Assembly: GCA_014377145.1 (NCBI GenBank)
Contig: JACMQE010000089.1
Coordinates: 1 to 9,272, forward strand
Length of the DNA stretch: 9,272 nt
Direction of reading: 5' to 3'
DNA from: Glaciimonas sp.
GTDB lineage: Bacteria > Pseudomonadota > Gammaproteobacteria > Burkholderiales > Burkholderiaceae
The notes beneath the pieces were generated by a model. It did not search any database and was not told where the DNA came from. It worked only from the letters and a program-made list of their open reading frames with translations. The position numbers and the translations under genes were made by a program. Below are positions 1-6,425 of the stretch, in pieces (position 1 is the stretch's first letter; each line of letters opens with the position of its first letter).

Positions 1-337
1 GGTAACAACCCAGGATTTAACGCTTCTAATATATCGTTCGGCACATTTTTAGCATTGATATTTACAGGGATCGTGGGATGTGTTGCAGTTTGGGGAGTCA
101 CTTTTCTGGAATGGCACCCACTGGTCTATCTTGGAAAAATAAGCTACGGACTGTATATCTGGCATGCCTTCCTTGGCATACAGCATTATCGGGTCCCTAA
201 TTTATCAGCCATGGATGCCGCACCTGGAACCGATCTGGATGGATGTTCTGAAGATAGGAACCACTTTGCTTTTCGCTTTCGTCTCCTTCCATTTTTTCGA
301 AGCGCCTATCTTGCAATTGAAAAACAGAATTTCCTAA
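1..337 (+). pseudogene. acyltransferase-3 family protein, C-terminal part, frameshifted and cut by window edge
   Basis: This is the C-terminal end of a membrane O-acyltransferase of the acyltransferase-3 family, which modifies sugars of surface polysaccharides at the inner membrane. The reading frame is open from base 1 and shows a membrane segment followed by LEWHPLVYLGKISYGLYIWHAF, broken here as LEWHPLVYLGK then ISYGLYIWHAF, a typical late transmembrane block of the family. Somewhere between about 175 and 210 the frame moves by one base: the next frame continues with QPWMPHLEPIW and ends SFHFFEAPILQLKNRIS before the TAA at 335-337. The HFFEAPIL ending is the usual tail of these enzymes. 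In the original frame the reading would run on to 387 with unrelated residues. The gene is therefore broken by an indel. The 5' part lies outside the window, unless it is the opposite-strand fragment at 921-1215. Family assignment is firm; substrate is unknown. Confidence 0.8.
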
Positions 338-437
338 TCTCAGAAGCAGAAATTCGCCCCTATTGGCTGCACGACGCCTTGTCTTAGCCGGTTCCCGCAT
401 TCCCACCCCTCCATAAATAACCGCTCCGGCAGTTTTT

Positions 438-510
438 TTGCCAAAAAATCAGCGTTAAGATAATTTATCTAATATTGGTTACCGGCTTAGAAAAAGGGCC
501 GAGACCAGGA
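438..510 (+). promoter_or_regulatory. possible promoter and ribosome binding site for the gene at 518
   Basis: TTGCCA at 438-443 is followed after 17 bases by TAATTT at 461-466 in an AT-rich stretch. This is a fair but weak match to a sigma-70 promoter. AGGAG at 506-510 lies seven bases before the ATG at 518 and is a good Shine-Dalgarno site. The rest of 338-517 shows nothing coding. Confidence 0.3.
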
Positions 511-517
511 GATAGAG

Positions 518-865
518 ATGTCAGCCTTAGCCAGAAAACAATGCAAGTACGGTCGCCAGCCGCCGGAATGCCTGTACGTCGATGAACGTAAGTAATATCA
601 GGACGACATCCCGCGCTTCACGGCTGCGACGATTACGTATACCAACGTCGAGCACTTCATTGCCGATCTGGTGGCTACTCCAAACCAGGCAATCTTTTTC
701 GAGAAACGCCTCAGCCTGGCTTCCCGCGACTACGAGCTGCAAATCAATATGGTGTTGCTGTGTGTTCAGAACCCTGCTGCGGTCCAATGGAGCATTGGCC
801 GAGTGTTCTGGCGCTGGGCACGCAACTGTGCCATACATCTCTACACTACGTTTTGCACTTGGTGA
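518..865 (+). pseudogene. unrecognised protein gene interrupted by an early stop
   Basis: I do not recognise this family. The start at ATG 518 is supported by AGGAG seven bases upstream. The frame gives MSALARKQCKYGRQPPECLY, then five more codons to a TAA at 593-595. The same frame stays open from 596 to the TGA at 863-865 (about 89 codons, beginning YQDDIPRFTAATITY), with G or C common in third positions between 596 and about 770, as in real coding DNA. The simplest reading is one gene of about 115 codons with a single nonsense change at codon 26. The last third (after VLLCVQNPAAVQW) is rich in Trp, Cys and His and may be out of frame, so the true end is uncertain. No signal peptide or clear membrane segment is seen. 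A start at ATG 671 would also be possible but has no ribosome binding site. It sits between two acyltransferase fragments. Confidence 0.45.
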
Positions 866-920
866 TGACCGACTTTCTGTTTTAGACATGCACTTTAAAT
901 GCTATAAATGCAAAAACGCT

Positions 921-1215
921 TTACAAAGTATAGGTGGCAATGCCGGAGTAAAAATGTACCAAATGGTGCATTAAAAGTGTCACGCCCAGATAAAAAACTG
1001 CGGAAACAAGCTTAGCGCACGGTCAACCATAAAAACTGGGAATGTGGCTCGACGTGGATAATATTTATGGATCAGCGCCGTCATTACATACCCGCTCAGC
1101 AGGAAAAAACAACCACAAACATACCTTGGTTATGGTCATAAATCGTGACGCCAATATGTGATGACAATACTAGAAAAAATAGAATTAATCAAAATGATCC
1201 ATCGCGCGCTTTCAT
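921..1215 (-). pseudogene. acyltransferase-3 family protein, N-terminal fragment
   Basis: Read on the minus strand from ATG 1215, three frames together spell the N-terminal third of an acyltransferase-3 membrane enzyme. The first frame is MKARDGSF, stop, LILFFLVLSSHIGVT and then NQGMFVV. After a one-base shift near 1110 it continues CFFLLSGYVMTALIHKYYP and VDRALSLFPQF. After a second shift near 990 it reads FYLGVTLLMHHLVHFYSGIA to the TAA at 921-923. The family's conserved Arg-X10-His motif is visible, but its Arg codon is the TGA at 1189-1191, as expected from CGA to TGA. At least one nonsense codon and two indels are present, and the remaining two-thirds of the gene is missing. It converges on the plus-strand pseudogene at 518-865. 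It may be the lost front half of the plus-strand fragment at 1-337, separated by an inversion, or a second gene of the same family. Confidence 0.72.
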
Positions 1216-1352
1216 AAAAAAGAGTGGGTGTTTCCGTCCTTCTTAATCCACCATCACCCAGTATGTGAGCTGGAGGCTATCGGGTTTAAGCGGAGTCGGT
1301 TATAAAAATGATTGACTGTGTTAACTCAATGACGTGGATGACAGCTCGGACA

Positions 1353-1711
1353 TCACGCTATCGAGAATTCAGACTTTAGCGTCGCATACAAGGGCGGATA
1401 ACGCGCATGATCCAACCTGAGCCTTAATTTCTTCTGCAATCGCGGGCCTCGTGCAGACGCTGTCAGCCGAATCTCCCGTTACTGCAAGCCTTGCCAGCCG
1501 TGCAGCACCTAAGCACTGCCAAAATCCCCGTCTTTATGGCGTAGCAAGGTAATCCCGGTAGCCGATGCAATCAATTCAGCCCAGAAGCGACTACGGGATC
1601 CGCCACCGATGAAAGACGTGTGTGTAATCAATGTGCCGGTCGAACGCAATACTTGATAACCATTACGCCTTGCAACAATCTGTAAGCCGTTTTCCATCTT
1701 CGAATAGACGA
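1353..1711 (-). pseudogene. mtlY: xylulokinase C-terminal remnant
   Basis: Xylulokinase phosphorylates D-xylulose, made from polyols by a dehydrogenase, to xylulose 5-phosphate. Only the C-terminal part is left here. From about 1711 the minus strand reads a segment around MENGLQ, then TSFIGGGSRSRFWAELIASA, the FGGY-kinase nucleotide-binding block. TGITLLRHKDGDFGSA follows, and a stop arises after a one-base loss near 1511. The next frame gives LGAARLARLAVTGDSADSV and RPAIAEEI. A further shift near 1395 gives HARYPPLYATLKSEFSIA to the TGA at 1353-1355. The order GGGSRS, LGAARLA, RY..LY..LK is the usual C-terminal order in these kinases. The N-terminal two-thirds is absent, and the remnant joins directly to the end of the ABC ATPase pseudogene. 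In known operons of the type mtlEFGKDYZ this gene follows mtlK and mtlD, so the position fits mtlY. Confidence 0.8.
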
Positions 1712-2550
1712 GTGTTCTGCGTCCAGGGCTTCAACTACATCGACTGTAGCCCTGTATCCTTCGGCGCAAGCATCGCCTAGTGGAACACATTCTGGACGAA
1801 TACCGATGAAGCCGCGTCACACCAAATTGAGGTGGATGTGGCAGGCTTGAAAACGGTAAGACATTCATACTGGCAGGGTGGTCGTACAGTTCAAGCGGCG
1901 AACCGACCTGTTCTATAGCGCCATCGCGCAGAACTACCACACGGTTAGCCAGTGTCATTGTGCCTCTACCTGGTCATGTGTAACATAAATCGTGGTAGCC
2001 CCCAACTCTCTTTGTAGCCAGGCGATTTCGATACGTGTTTGCCCACGTAATGCCGTATCCATATTGGACAAAGGTTCATCGAACAGAATACTTTTGGCGC
2101 ATGCACGATCGCGCGGCCAATCGCCACTCGTTGGCGCTGCCCGCCAGATAAGACTTTGGATGTGCGTTCCAGATATTCAGTTAGATTCAGGATGTTGGCA
2201 GCTTTGTTCAATTTCTCGCGGACGATAGCTTTATCAACCCCTGCGAGTTTCAATGCAAACGACATGTTTTCAAACACTGTCATGTGTGGATACAGAGCAT
2301 ACGATTGAAATACCATCGCCAGATCACGCTTGGAAGAAGGCAGATGGGTAATGTCTTTGCCATCCAACGTGAGATTGCCGTTGTTGACAGGCTCAAGACC
2401 AGAGATCAAGCGCAGTAAGGTCGATTTTCCGCAGCCAGACGGGCCGACAAAAACAATTAATTCACCTTTCTGTATTGTTAAATTAATCCCTTTGATAGCG
2501 TGGTGCGCGTCGAAATATTTTTCGATATTATTTAAGGTTAGGAAAGCCAT
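1711..2550 (-). pseudogene. mtlK: polyol ABC transporter ATPase, frameshifted and shortened
   Basis: This is the ATP-hydrolysing subunit of a MalK/UgpC-type sugar or polyol importer, acting on the cytoplasmic face of the membrane. From ATG 2550 the frame holds Walker A GPSGCGKST (residues 36-44), the Q-loop at Gln82 and the signature [14 protein letters not shown] (from residue 134). A one-base loss near 2087 moves the Walker B region to another frame, [10 protein letters not shown], followed by [18 protein letters not shown] with the H-loop His. A second indel near 1960 restores [20 protein letters not shown] and SPLELYDHPAS. After MNVLP there is another shift, probably a small deletion, and a TGA. 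GFIGIRPECVPLGDACAEGY and VDVVEALDAEH then mark the C-terminal regulatory (TOBE) domain. The family is normally about 360 residues; this copy ends early, running into xylulokinase sequence. It starts 20 bases after the mtlG stop. It cannot produce a working ATPase. Confidence 0.88.
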
Positions 2551-2570
2551 GTTTGTATCTTTAGAATTTT

Positions 2571-3448
2571 TTATTTGACTGCACCGAAAGTCAGTCCTTG
2601 TACCAATTGCTTTTGGCAGAACCAGCCAAAGACGATTATCGGCGCGATAGCCATCAGCGAAGCGGCGGAAAGCTTGGACCAGAAAAATCCTTCAGGACGG
2701 GAATAGGATGCGATCAGAGAGGCCAGTGTTCCGGCATTTGCAGCACCCAAATTTAGTGACCAAAATGATTCGTTCCATGACAGCACTAGGCAAGCAATGC
2801 GGTCGATGCAAGGTCGCCTAAGCCTAGCGGCAGCACCACGTAGCGAAATTCCTTCAAGATGCTGGCACCATCCATCCGTGCCGCCTCAAGAATGTCACGT
2901 GGGATTTCCTTAAAATACGAATACAACATCCAAACCATGATTGGTAGGTTTGAAAGCGTAAAAATAATGGTTATCCTCCCCCAGCGCATATTGAATAGGA
3001 AAAATTTTTGATATGCTGTGTAGATCAGTGTCAGCACATCAACCGCTGGCGACATTTTGGTCGACAACATCCAGACCAAAATATCTTTGGAGCGTTTGGT
3101 CGGCGAGAATGCCATCAAATACGCGGCGGGTGCTGCAATCAGCAAGCCAAGAATGGTCGATCCCACGCTGGTAATAATTGAGTTCATCGCATACAGCAGA
3201 TAGTTACTGCGACCCTGAACCTCAACAAAGTTATCCAATGTCGGTGTGAAGAACAATTGCGCTGGTACTGCGATTGCTCGTAACTACGTTTTAAACGCGA
3301 TCAATCCTAACTAAAAAATCGGGAAAAAGAGCAGCATGGCCAGCAGCCATGCTAGCCCTGAGCGGAACAGAAGGGCCAACTTAAACGCTTTGGTATGAGT
3401 CACTTTCTGGGCTGCAAGCTGGGTTGCAGAAACTGTCATTGTTTGCAC
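2571..3448 (-). pseudogene. mtlG: polyol ABC transporter permease (second subunit), two stops and a frameshift
   Basis: This is the second inner-membrane subunit of the binding-protein-dependent polyol importer. I choose GTG 3448 as start because AGGAG lies six bases upstream; ATG 3439 is the alternative. The frame runs through an N-terminal membrane segment ending LLFFPIF, then a TAG at 3313-3311 where a Trp is expected. It continues LGLIAFKT, then a second TAG at 3286-3284 where Glu is expected, and goes on in the same frame with AIAVPAQLFFTPTLDNF. The EAA loop is clear as EAARMDGASILKEFRYVVLP. A one-base loss near 2790 ends this frame, and the last part (VLSWNESFWSLNL to LVQGLTFGAVK) is read one frame over to the TAA at 2571. 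The LVQGLTFGAVK tail is characteristic of MtlG/SmoG proteins. Total span is 878 bases, one short of 293 codons, so the ancestral length is almost fully preserved and decay is recent. Confidence 0.9.
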
Positions 3449-3454
3449 ACTCAG

Positions 3455-3459
3455 CTCCT
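3455..3459 (-). promoter_or_regulatory. ribosome binding site of mtlG overlapping the mtlF stop
   Basis: On the minus strand AGGAG ends six bases before GTG 3448, and its first bases overlap the TAG stop of mtlF (3460-3458). This decides the GTG start of mtlG and suggests translational coupling of the two permease genes. The coupling is inferred. Confidence 0.6.
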
Positions 3460-4303
3460 ATTTATCTATATTCTTGCCGATCAGGAAAATAAAGAAAACC
3501 GCTGCGATATTTGCCAGCAATACCGCAAACAACCCTCCAGCAAAAGCAATGCTGACATCAAAACTGGCCAAAGCCTGCCTAAATATCAGAAACGCGACAT
3601 TAATGGTTTCAAAGTCAGGGCCACCGCCCGTTGTCGTAAATATTTCGGCAAAAATTGATAACAGAAAAATTATCTCAATCATGAGTACCACTGCAATCGA
3701 ACGTCCTAGATGAGGGAGATAGAGATAACGTAACTGTTGCAAGTAATTGGCACCATCCAGGCGAGCGGCCTCCAATTGTTCGCGATCCATCGATTGTAAA
3801 GCCTTCATAAAAATCAGACAGGCGAAGGGCAGCCAATGCCATGCAATTATCAGAATGATAGAGAAAAGCGGATATTCGGACAGCCAGTCAATTGGTGCAA
3901 AACTAAGAAAATGACTGATCTGGGCGAACAGGCCATAGATCGGATTCATCATCATGTTTTTCCACATCAGCGCGTTGACCGCTGGCATGACAAAGAAAGG
4001 CAACATCAGCAAAATCCGCACGAAGGCGCCGCCAGGGAACGGTTCCTTGATCAACAAAGCCAATCCAATTCCGACCACCACGGTGATGCCCATTACTGAA
4101 AATAGGGGGATTAGTGTATTTTTGAAGGCAGGCGCAAAAACGTTGTCTGTAAAGAAATAACGATAATTATCCAACCCAACAAATGCATGCGCGCTCGGCT
4201 CAAGCAGGTTGTAACGCAATAAGGAAAAATAAATTCTCATTACGAGTGGGACGATCATCCAGACGAACAGGATAACCATCGCTGGTGTGAGCAGCAATCG
4301 CAC
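3458..4303 (-). CDS. mtlF: polyol ABC transporter permease (first subunit), frame intact
   Basis: This is the first inner-membrane permease of a mannitol/sorbitol-type importer and the only long gene here with an uninterrupted frame (281 codons). The protein opens with a hydrophobic segment (LLLTPAMVILFVWMIVPLVM, residues 3-22), and about six membrane spans can be seen. The EAA loop that docks on the ATPase is at residues 178-197 (LEAARLDGANYLQQLRYLYL). GLDNYRYFF near residue 43 and TTTGGGPDFET near 223 are usual landmarks of the family. The start is doubtful. GTG 4303 has no Shine-Dalgarno site, the frame stays open upstream without an ATG (…HHERLTVRLLLTP), and an ATG at 4317 is one base out of frame. 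This suggests the true start codon was lost to a one-base indel. It lies 165 bases after mtlE and nine bases before mtlG. Its partners are broken, so the protein would have no transport function even if made. Confidence 0.88.
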   Translation of the reverse strand: MRLLLTPAMVILFVWMIVPLVMRIYFSLLRYNLLEPSAHAFVGLDNYRYFFTDNVFAPAFKNTLIPLFSVMGITVVVGIGLALLIKEPFPGGAFVRILLMLPFFVMPAVNALMWKNMMMNPIYGLFAQISHFLSFAPIDWLSEYPLFSIILIIAWHWLPFACLIFMKALQSMDREQLEAARLDGANYLQQLRYLYLPHLGRSIAVVLMIEIIFLLSIFAEIFTTTGGGPDFETINVAFLIFRQALASFDVSIAFAGGLFAVLLANIAAVFFIFLIGKNIDK

Positions 4304-4362
4304 TGTGAGTCGTTCATGGTGTATCTCGCGGTACAGAAAAAATGTTACACAGGAAGCGAGGG

Positions 4363-4378
4363 AGCTTCTAAATAAGCT
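4363..4378 (-). repeat. small inverted repeat in the mtlE-mtlF gap
   Basis: AGCTT (4363-4367) and AAGCT (4374-4378) form a five-base stem with a six-base loop, next to the stronger palindrome at 4381-4397. Weak alone, but together they make a double stem-loop between the binding-protein and permease genes. Confidence 0.35.
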
Positions 4379-4380
4379 AA

Positions 4381-4397
4381 TTAACTAATTTAGTTAA
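4381..4397 (-). repeat. perfect 17-base palindrome between mtlE and mtlF
   Basis: TTAACTAA (4381-4388), one central base, and TTAGTTAA (4390-4397) are perfectly complementary. It lies about 70 bases after the mtlE stop and 80 before mtlF. It is not followed by a T run on either strand, so it does not look like a classical terminator. In transporter operons, intergenic stem-loops after the binding-protein gene (malE-malF is the known case) raise binding-protein mRNA levels relative to the permeases. That role is an inference here, and a regulator site is the alternative. Confidence 0.5.
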
Positions 4398-4467
4398 AGA
4401 TGGTCTGTTTCCTGTATTCAATTGGAACAATGGGTTTGGTTCTGCTGTTAAATGCTGTGGGATCGTA

Positions 4468-5776
4468 TTATTTGTAATAGCCGCTCTTACGCATTTCTCG
4501 ATCCGCCGCTTTTTGTGAAATTTCAAGCGCTTTGTCTACCGTTACCTTGCCCAGCAATGCTGCGCTCGTTTGTTGCCCGACAGCTGCACCAATTGCCTGA
4601 AACTCTGGAACGGCTGAGAACTGGACAACCGACGTACGGAGATTTTTGCAGCTTTTTGCAGCTTGTTGTTATTTGGATCGGCCGAGTAAATCGCCTTTTG
4701 TTCGGCTGCGGCAAATTAAGTCACCTTCTGGAATTCTAGATTGGCGTAAGTCGATTTACGTGTGCCAGTAGGTACGTTATTCCAGCTGCTTTCCTTGCCT
4801 ACCAAAGCAATATATTCTTTCGAGGTTGCCCAACGAATAAATTTCTGGGCCGCCTCGAGGTGCTTTGAGCTTTTCGGGATCGCCAACGACCATGCCCATA
4901 GCCAGTTGGCACCAAGGTCAGTCATGCAACCGGTGATTGTGCGAAAGCAACTTTATCAGCGACTGTACTTTGCTTCGGATCGGTAATGAAAGAAGCCGCG
5001 AGGGTAGTGTCAATCCAAATTCCGCATTTTCCCTGATTAAACAAAGCTAGAATTTCGTTAAAGCTATTGGAAGAGGAACCTGGAGGGACCGTAGTTTTTC
5101 AACAGATCGACATAAAAATTAATCGTATTCTTCCAAGGTTGGCTAGCGAATTATGCCTTCCATTGCATATTAAACAATTGTCCACCAACTGAGTTCACTA
5201 TTTTGGTAATGAAGATCATGTCATCGCCCCATCCCGGCTTGCCGCGCAAACAAATACCATATACACCATTCGCAGGATCGTTGATTTTTGCGCCTACTTC
5301 ACAAATGCGTTCCCAGGTTGGACGATCTTCAATCATCATGCCTGCCTTCTTTACCAGATCGGAACAGTACATGATCATTGAACTTTCGCCATAAAAAGGC
5401 GCTGCATAGGGCGTCTTGCCGATTGACAAACAGATGGTAGAAGATCGTCAACGTCGTAAGCGATATCGAGTTCCAGTGGGACCAGCCAATCTCTCTTGCC
5501 CCAGATCGGTGCTTCGTACATCCCAATTGTCATTACATCAAACTGGCCGCTAGCTTTTGCGATATCAGTCGTCACACGCTTACGTAGGACCGCTTCTTGG
5601 AGAGTAACCCATTTCAGCTTGATATCAGGATTATCTTTCTCGAAGAATTTGCCGAGCTTAGCCATCTCGATCATGTGACCGTTATTGACGGTTGCAACCA
5701 CTAGATCGGTGGCAGTGGCGACGTTTACTGTGACGAACATGCTAAGGCACAACGCGCTTGTAGCGATGAGTTTCAT
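4468..5776 (-). pseudogene. mtlE: polyol ABC transporter substrate-binding protein, multiply broken
   Basis: This is the periplasmic binding protein that captures the polyol for the importer. ATG 5776 is supported by GGAG about ten bases upstream, and the protein opens with a signal peptide (residues 1-22, MKLIATSALCLSMFVTVNVA then TA). The first frame runs to VDDLLPSVCQS. A shift near 5435 gives SIGKTPYAAPFYGESSMIMY and KPGWGDDMIF. A TAA at 5153-5151 sits where Gln is expected (KA, stop, FASQPWKNT). Another shift near 5085 gives SNSFNEILALFNQGKCGIWI. One more near 4925 gives MTDLGANWLWAWSLAIP and RWATSKEYIALV. A stop follows FQKVT. A 10-bp duplication at 4643-4662 shifts the frame again, and the ending VPEFQAIGAAVGQQTSAALL to REMRKSGYYK reaches the TAA at 4468-4470. 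The span of 1309 bases (about 436 codons) matches the full family length, so the gene has been inactivated but hardly shortened. Confidence 0.92.
4643..4662 (-). repeat. 10-bp tandem duplication causing a frameshift in mtlE
   Basis: TTTTTGCAGC occurs twice in direct succession (4643-4652 and 4653-4662). Taking one copy out restores the expected frame, giving NNKLQKSPYVG on the minus strand, which matches the usual proline-tyrosine stretch before the conserved VPEFQAIG block. The duplication is therefore almost certainly a replication-slippage mutation. Confidence 0.75.
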
Positions 5777-5786
5777 ACTTTTTTGT

Positions 5787-5790
5787 CTCC
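5787..5790 (-). promoter_or_regulatory. ribosome binding site of mtlE
   Basis: On the minus strand GGAG lies ten bases before ATG 5776, in an otherwise A-rich leader. The spacing is slightly long. It supports the chosen start, which also begins a proper signal peptide. Confidence 0.5.
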
Positions 5791-5853
5791 GTTTAATTTA
5801 TTTTTTGACTACGTAAATAATATTAGCATTCAGTTTTAACAACCTCTAATACT

Positions 5854-5870
5854 TTGAAGTCAAACTTCAA
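5854..5870 (-). promoter_or_regulatory. palindrome upstream of mtlE, possible operator
   Basis: TTGAAGT (5854-5860) and ACTTCAA (5864-5870) form perfect seven-base arms around a three-base spacer, 78 bases upstream of the mtlE start in an AT-rich region. On the minus strand the palindrome contains TTGAAG and TTGACT, either of which could serve as a -35 box. TAATAT (5824-5819) further on resembles a -10 box but the spacings do not fit well. A regulator site for the polyol operon is plausible; no regulator gene is present in the window. Confidence 0.35.
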
Positions 5871-6025
5871 TACTATTTTTCTACTTTTAATATTAGACCA
5901 TACCGATAGTCGGCATTATTGGCGCTGTTAAGATTTAATTTGTAAACGCGACGGCGACGAGGGTCTGGGTGACGGACTATTTTACGTAGCTATTTCTAAC
6001 GCGCTTTCAAGATTTTTATTTTTCG

Positions 6026-6048
6026 TTCAATATCAGGCTTATATTGAA
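6026..6048 (-). repeat. hairpin directly after tnpB, possible element end or guide-RNA relic
   Basis: TTCAATAT (6026-6033) and ATATTGAA (6041-6048) are perfectly complementary with a seven-base loop. The hairpin begins two bases after the tnpB stop on the minus strand. It is not followed by a T run, so it is not a good terminator. IS200/IS605 elements carry subterminal hairpins and make a guide RNA from the 3' end of tnpB; this could be what is left of one. Between here and the palindrome at 5854 I see no gene. Confidence 0.4.
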
Positions 6049-6049
6049 T

Positions 6050-6425
6050 TTAAGTAGAATTTTGTGCGGTCGCTTCATTCGATTCCTGCTTCCTCGGGGC
6101 CTGATGAATGCGCCAACTCTCCAAAGGCTAGATGCCGATAGCAGTCGTCGCCTTGAATAGAGCCTGCTCAATTTTGCGTTGCGTCTGGATCGATACGAAC
6201 CACTTACCACCCGACTGACGTACATTGACGTTGCGCAATTCACCCAGCACATCCCGATTGTTGCGGTAACATATCCAGCTCAGTTTTGGCAGGAAAATGC
6301 GGTTGTTAGCTTGTTCGAGCTCAATCTGCTTTGATTCTAGGTAGCGTGGAAGCATCGACACTGCCTTTGCGTTTGAAGCGCGGAAAATCGGTGCGTTTGG
6401 CAAAGAAGTTTTTGTTTTGCGCCAT
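6050..6425 (-). pseudogene. tnpB: TnpB (IS200/IS605 OrfB) remnant with large internal deletion
   Basis: TnpB is the RNA-guided nuclease of IS200/IS605-type elements. From about 6425 the minus strand reads NFFAKRTDFPRFKRKGSVDA, the wedge-region block. After a one-base shift near 6350 it continues ESKQIELEQANNRIFLPKLS, then WICYRNNRDVLGELRNV, SGGKWFVSIQT and ATTAIGI. The family continues here with IDxGI, the first RuvC catalytic aspartate, but this copy meets a TAG at 6130-6128. Twenty-five codons later, in the same frame, the end APRKQESNEATAQNST stops at 6050-6052 and matches the usual KQEPTEA tail. The whole RuvC catalytic core and zinc finger (roughly 200 residues) are therefore deleted, and about 70 N-terminal residues are not recognisable. 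It lies on the same strand as, and just upstream of, the polyol operon. The element cannot move or cut; no TnpA is seen. Confidence 0.82.

Noticed and set aside
388..440. GCCGG and CCGGC before a T run as a terminator for the acyltransferase gene.
   Set aside because: The arms are five bases long and separated by more than 30 bases, too weak to support a terminator.
197..889. Minus-strand open frames at 197-406 and 527-889.
   Set aside because: They lie opposite sequence that reads as acyltransferase and as the 518-865 gene on the plus strand; their residues look random and no start signal was seen.
1992..2578. Plus-strand open frames opposite the ABC ATPase.
   Set aside because: The minus strand carries Walker A, signature and H-loop motifs, so these are shadows.
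3474..4160. Plus-strand open frames opposite mtlF (for example 3474-3713, 3836-4099 and 3954-4160).
   Set aside because: They are antisense shadows of the intact permease gene and show no protein family features.
5960..6012. On the minus strand, TAGAAATAGC followed by GTAAAATA and TAGTCCGTCA recalls the Cas9 single-guide RNA scaffold.
   Set aside because: The GAAA loop of that scaffold is an engineered joint, so natural homology is not possible across it. The spacing also differs and there is no Cas9, repeat array or anti-repeat here. Chance similarity in a possible IS end.
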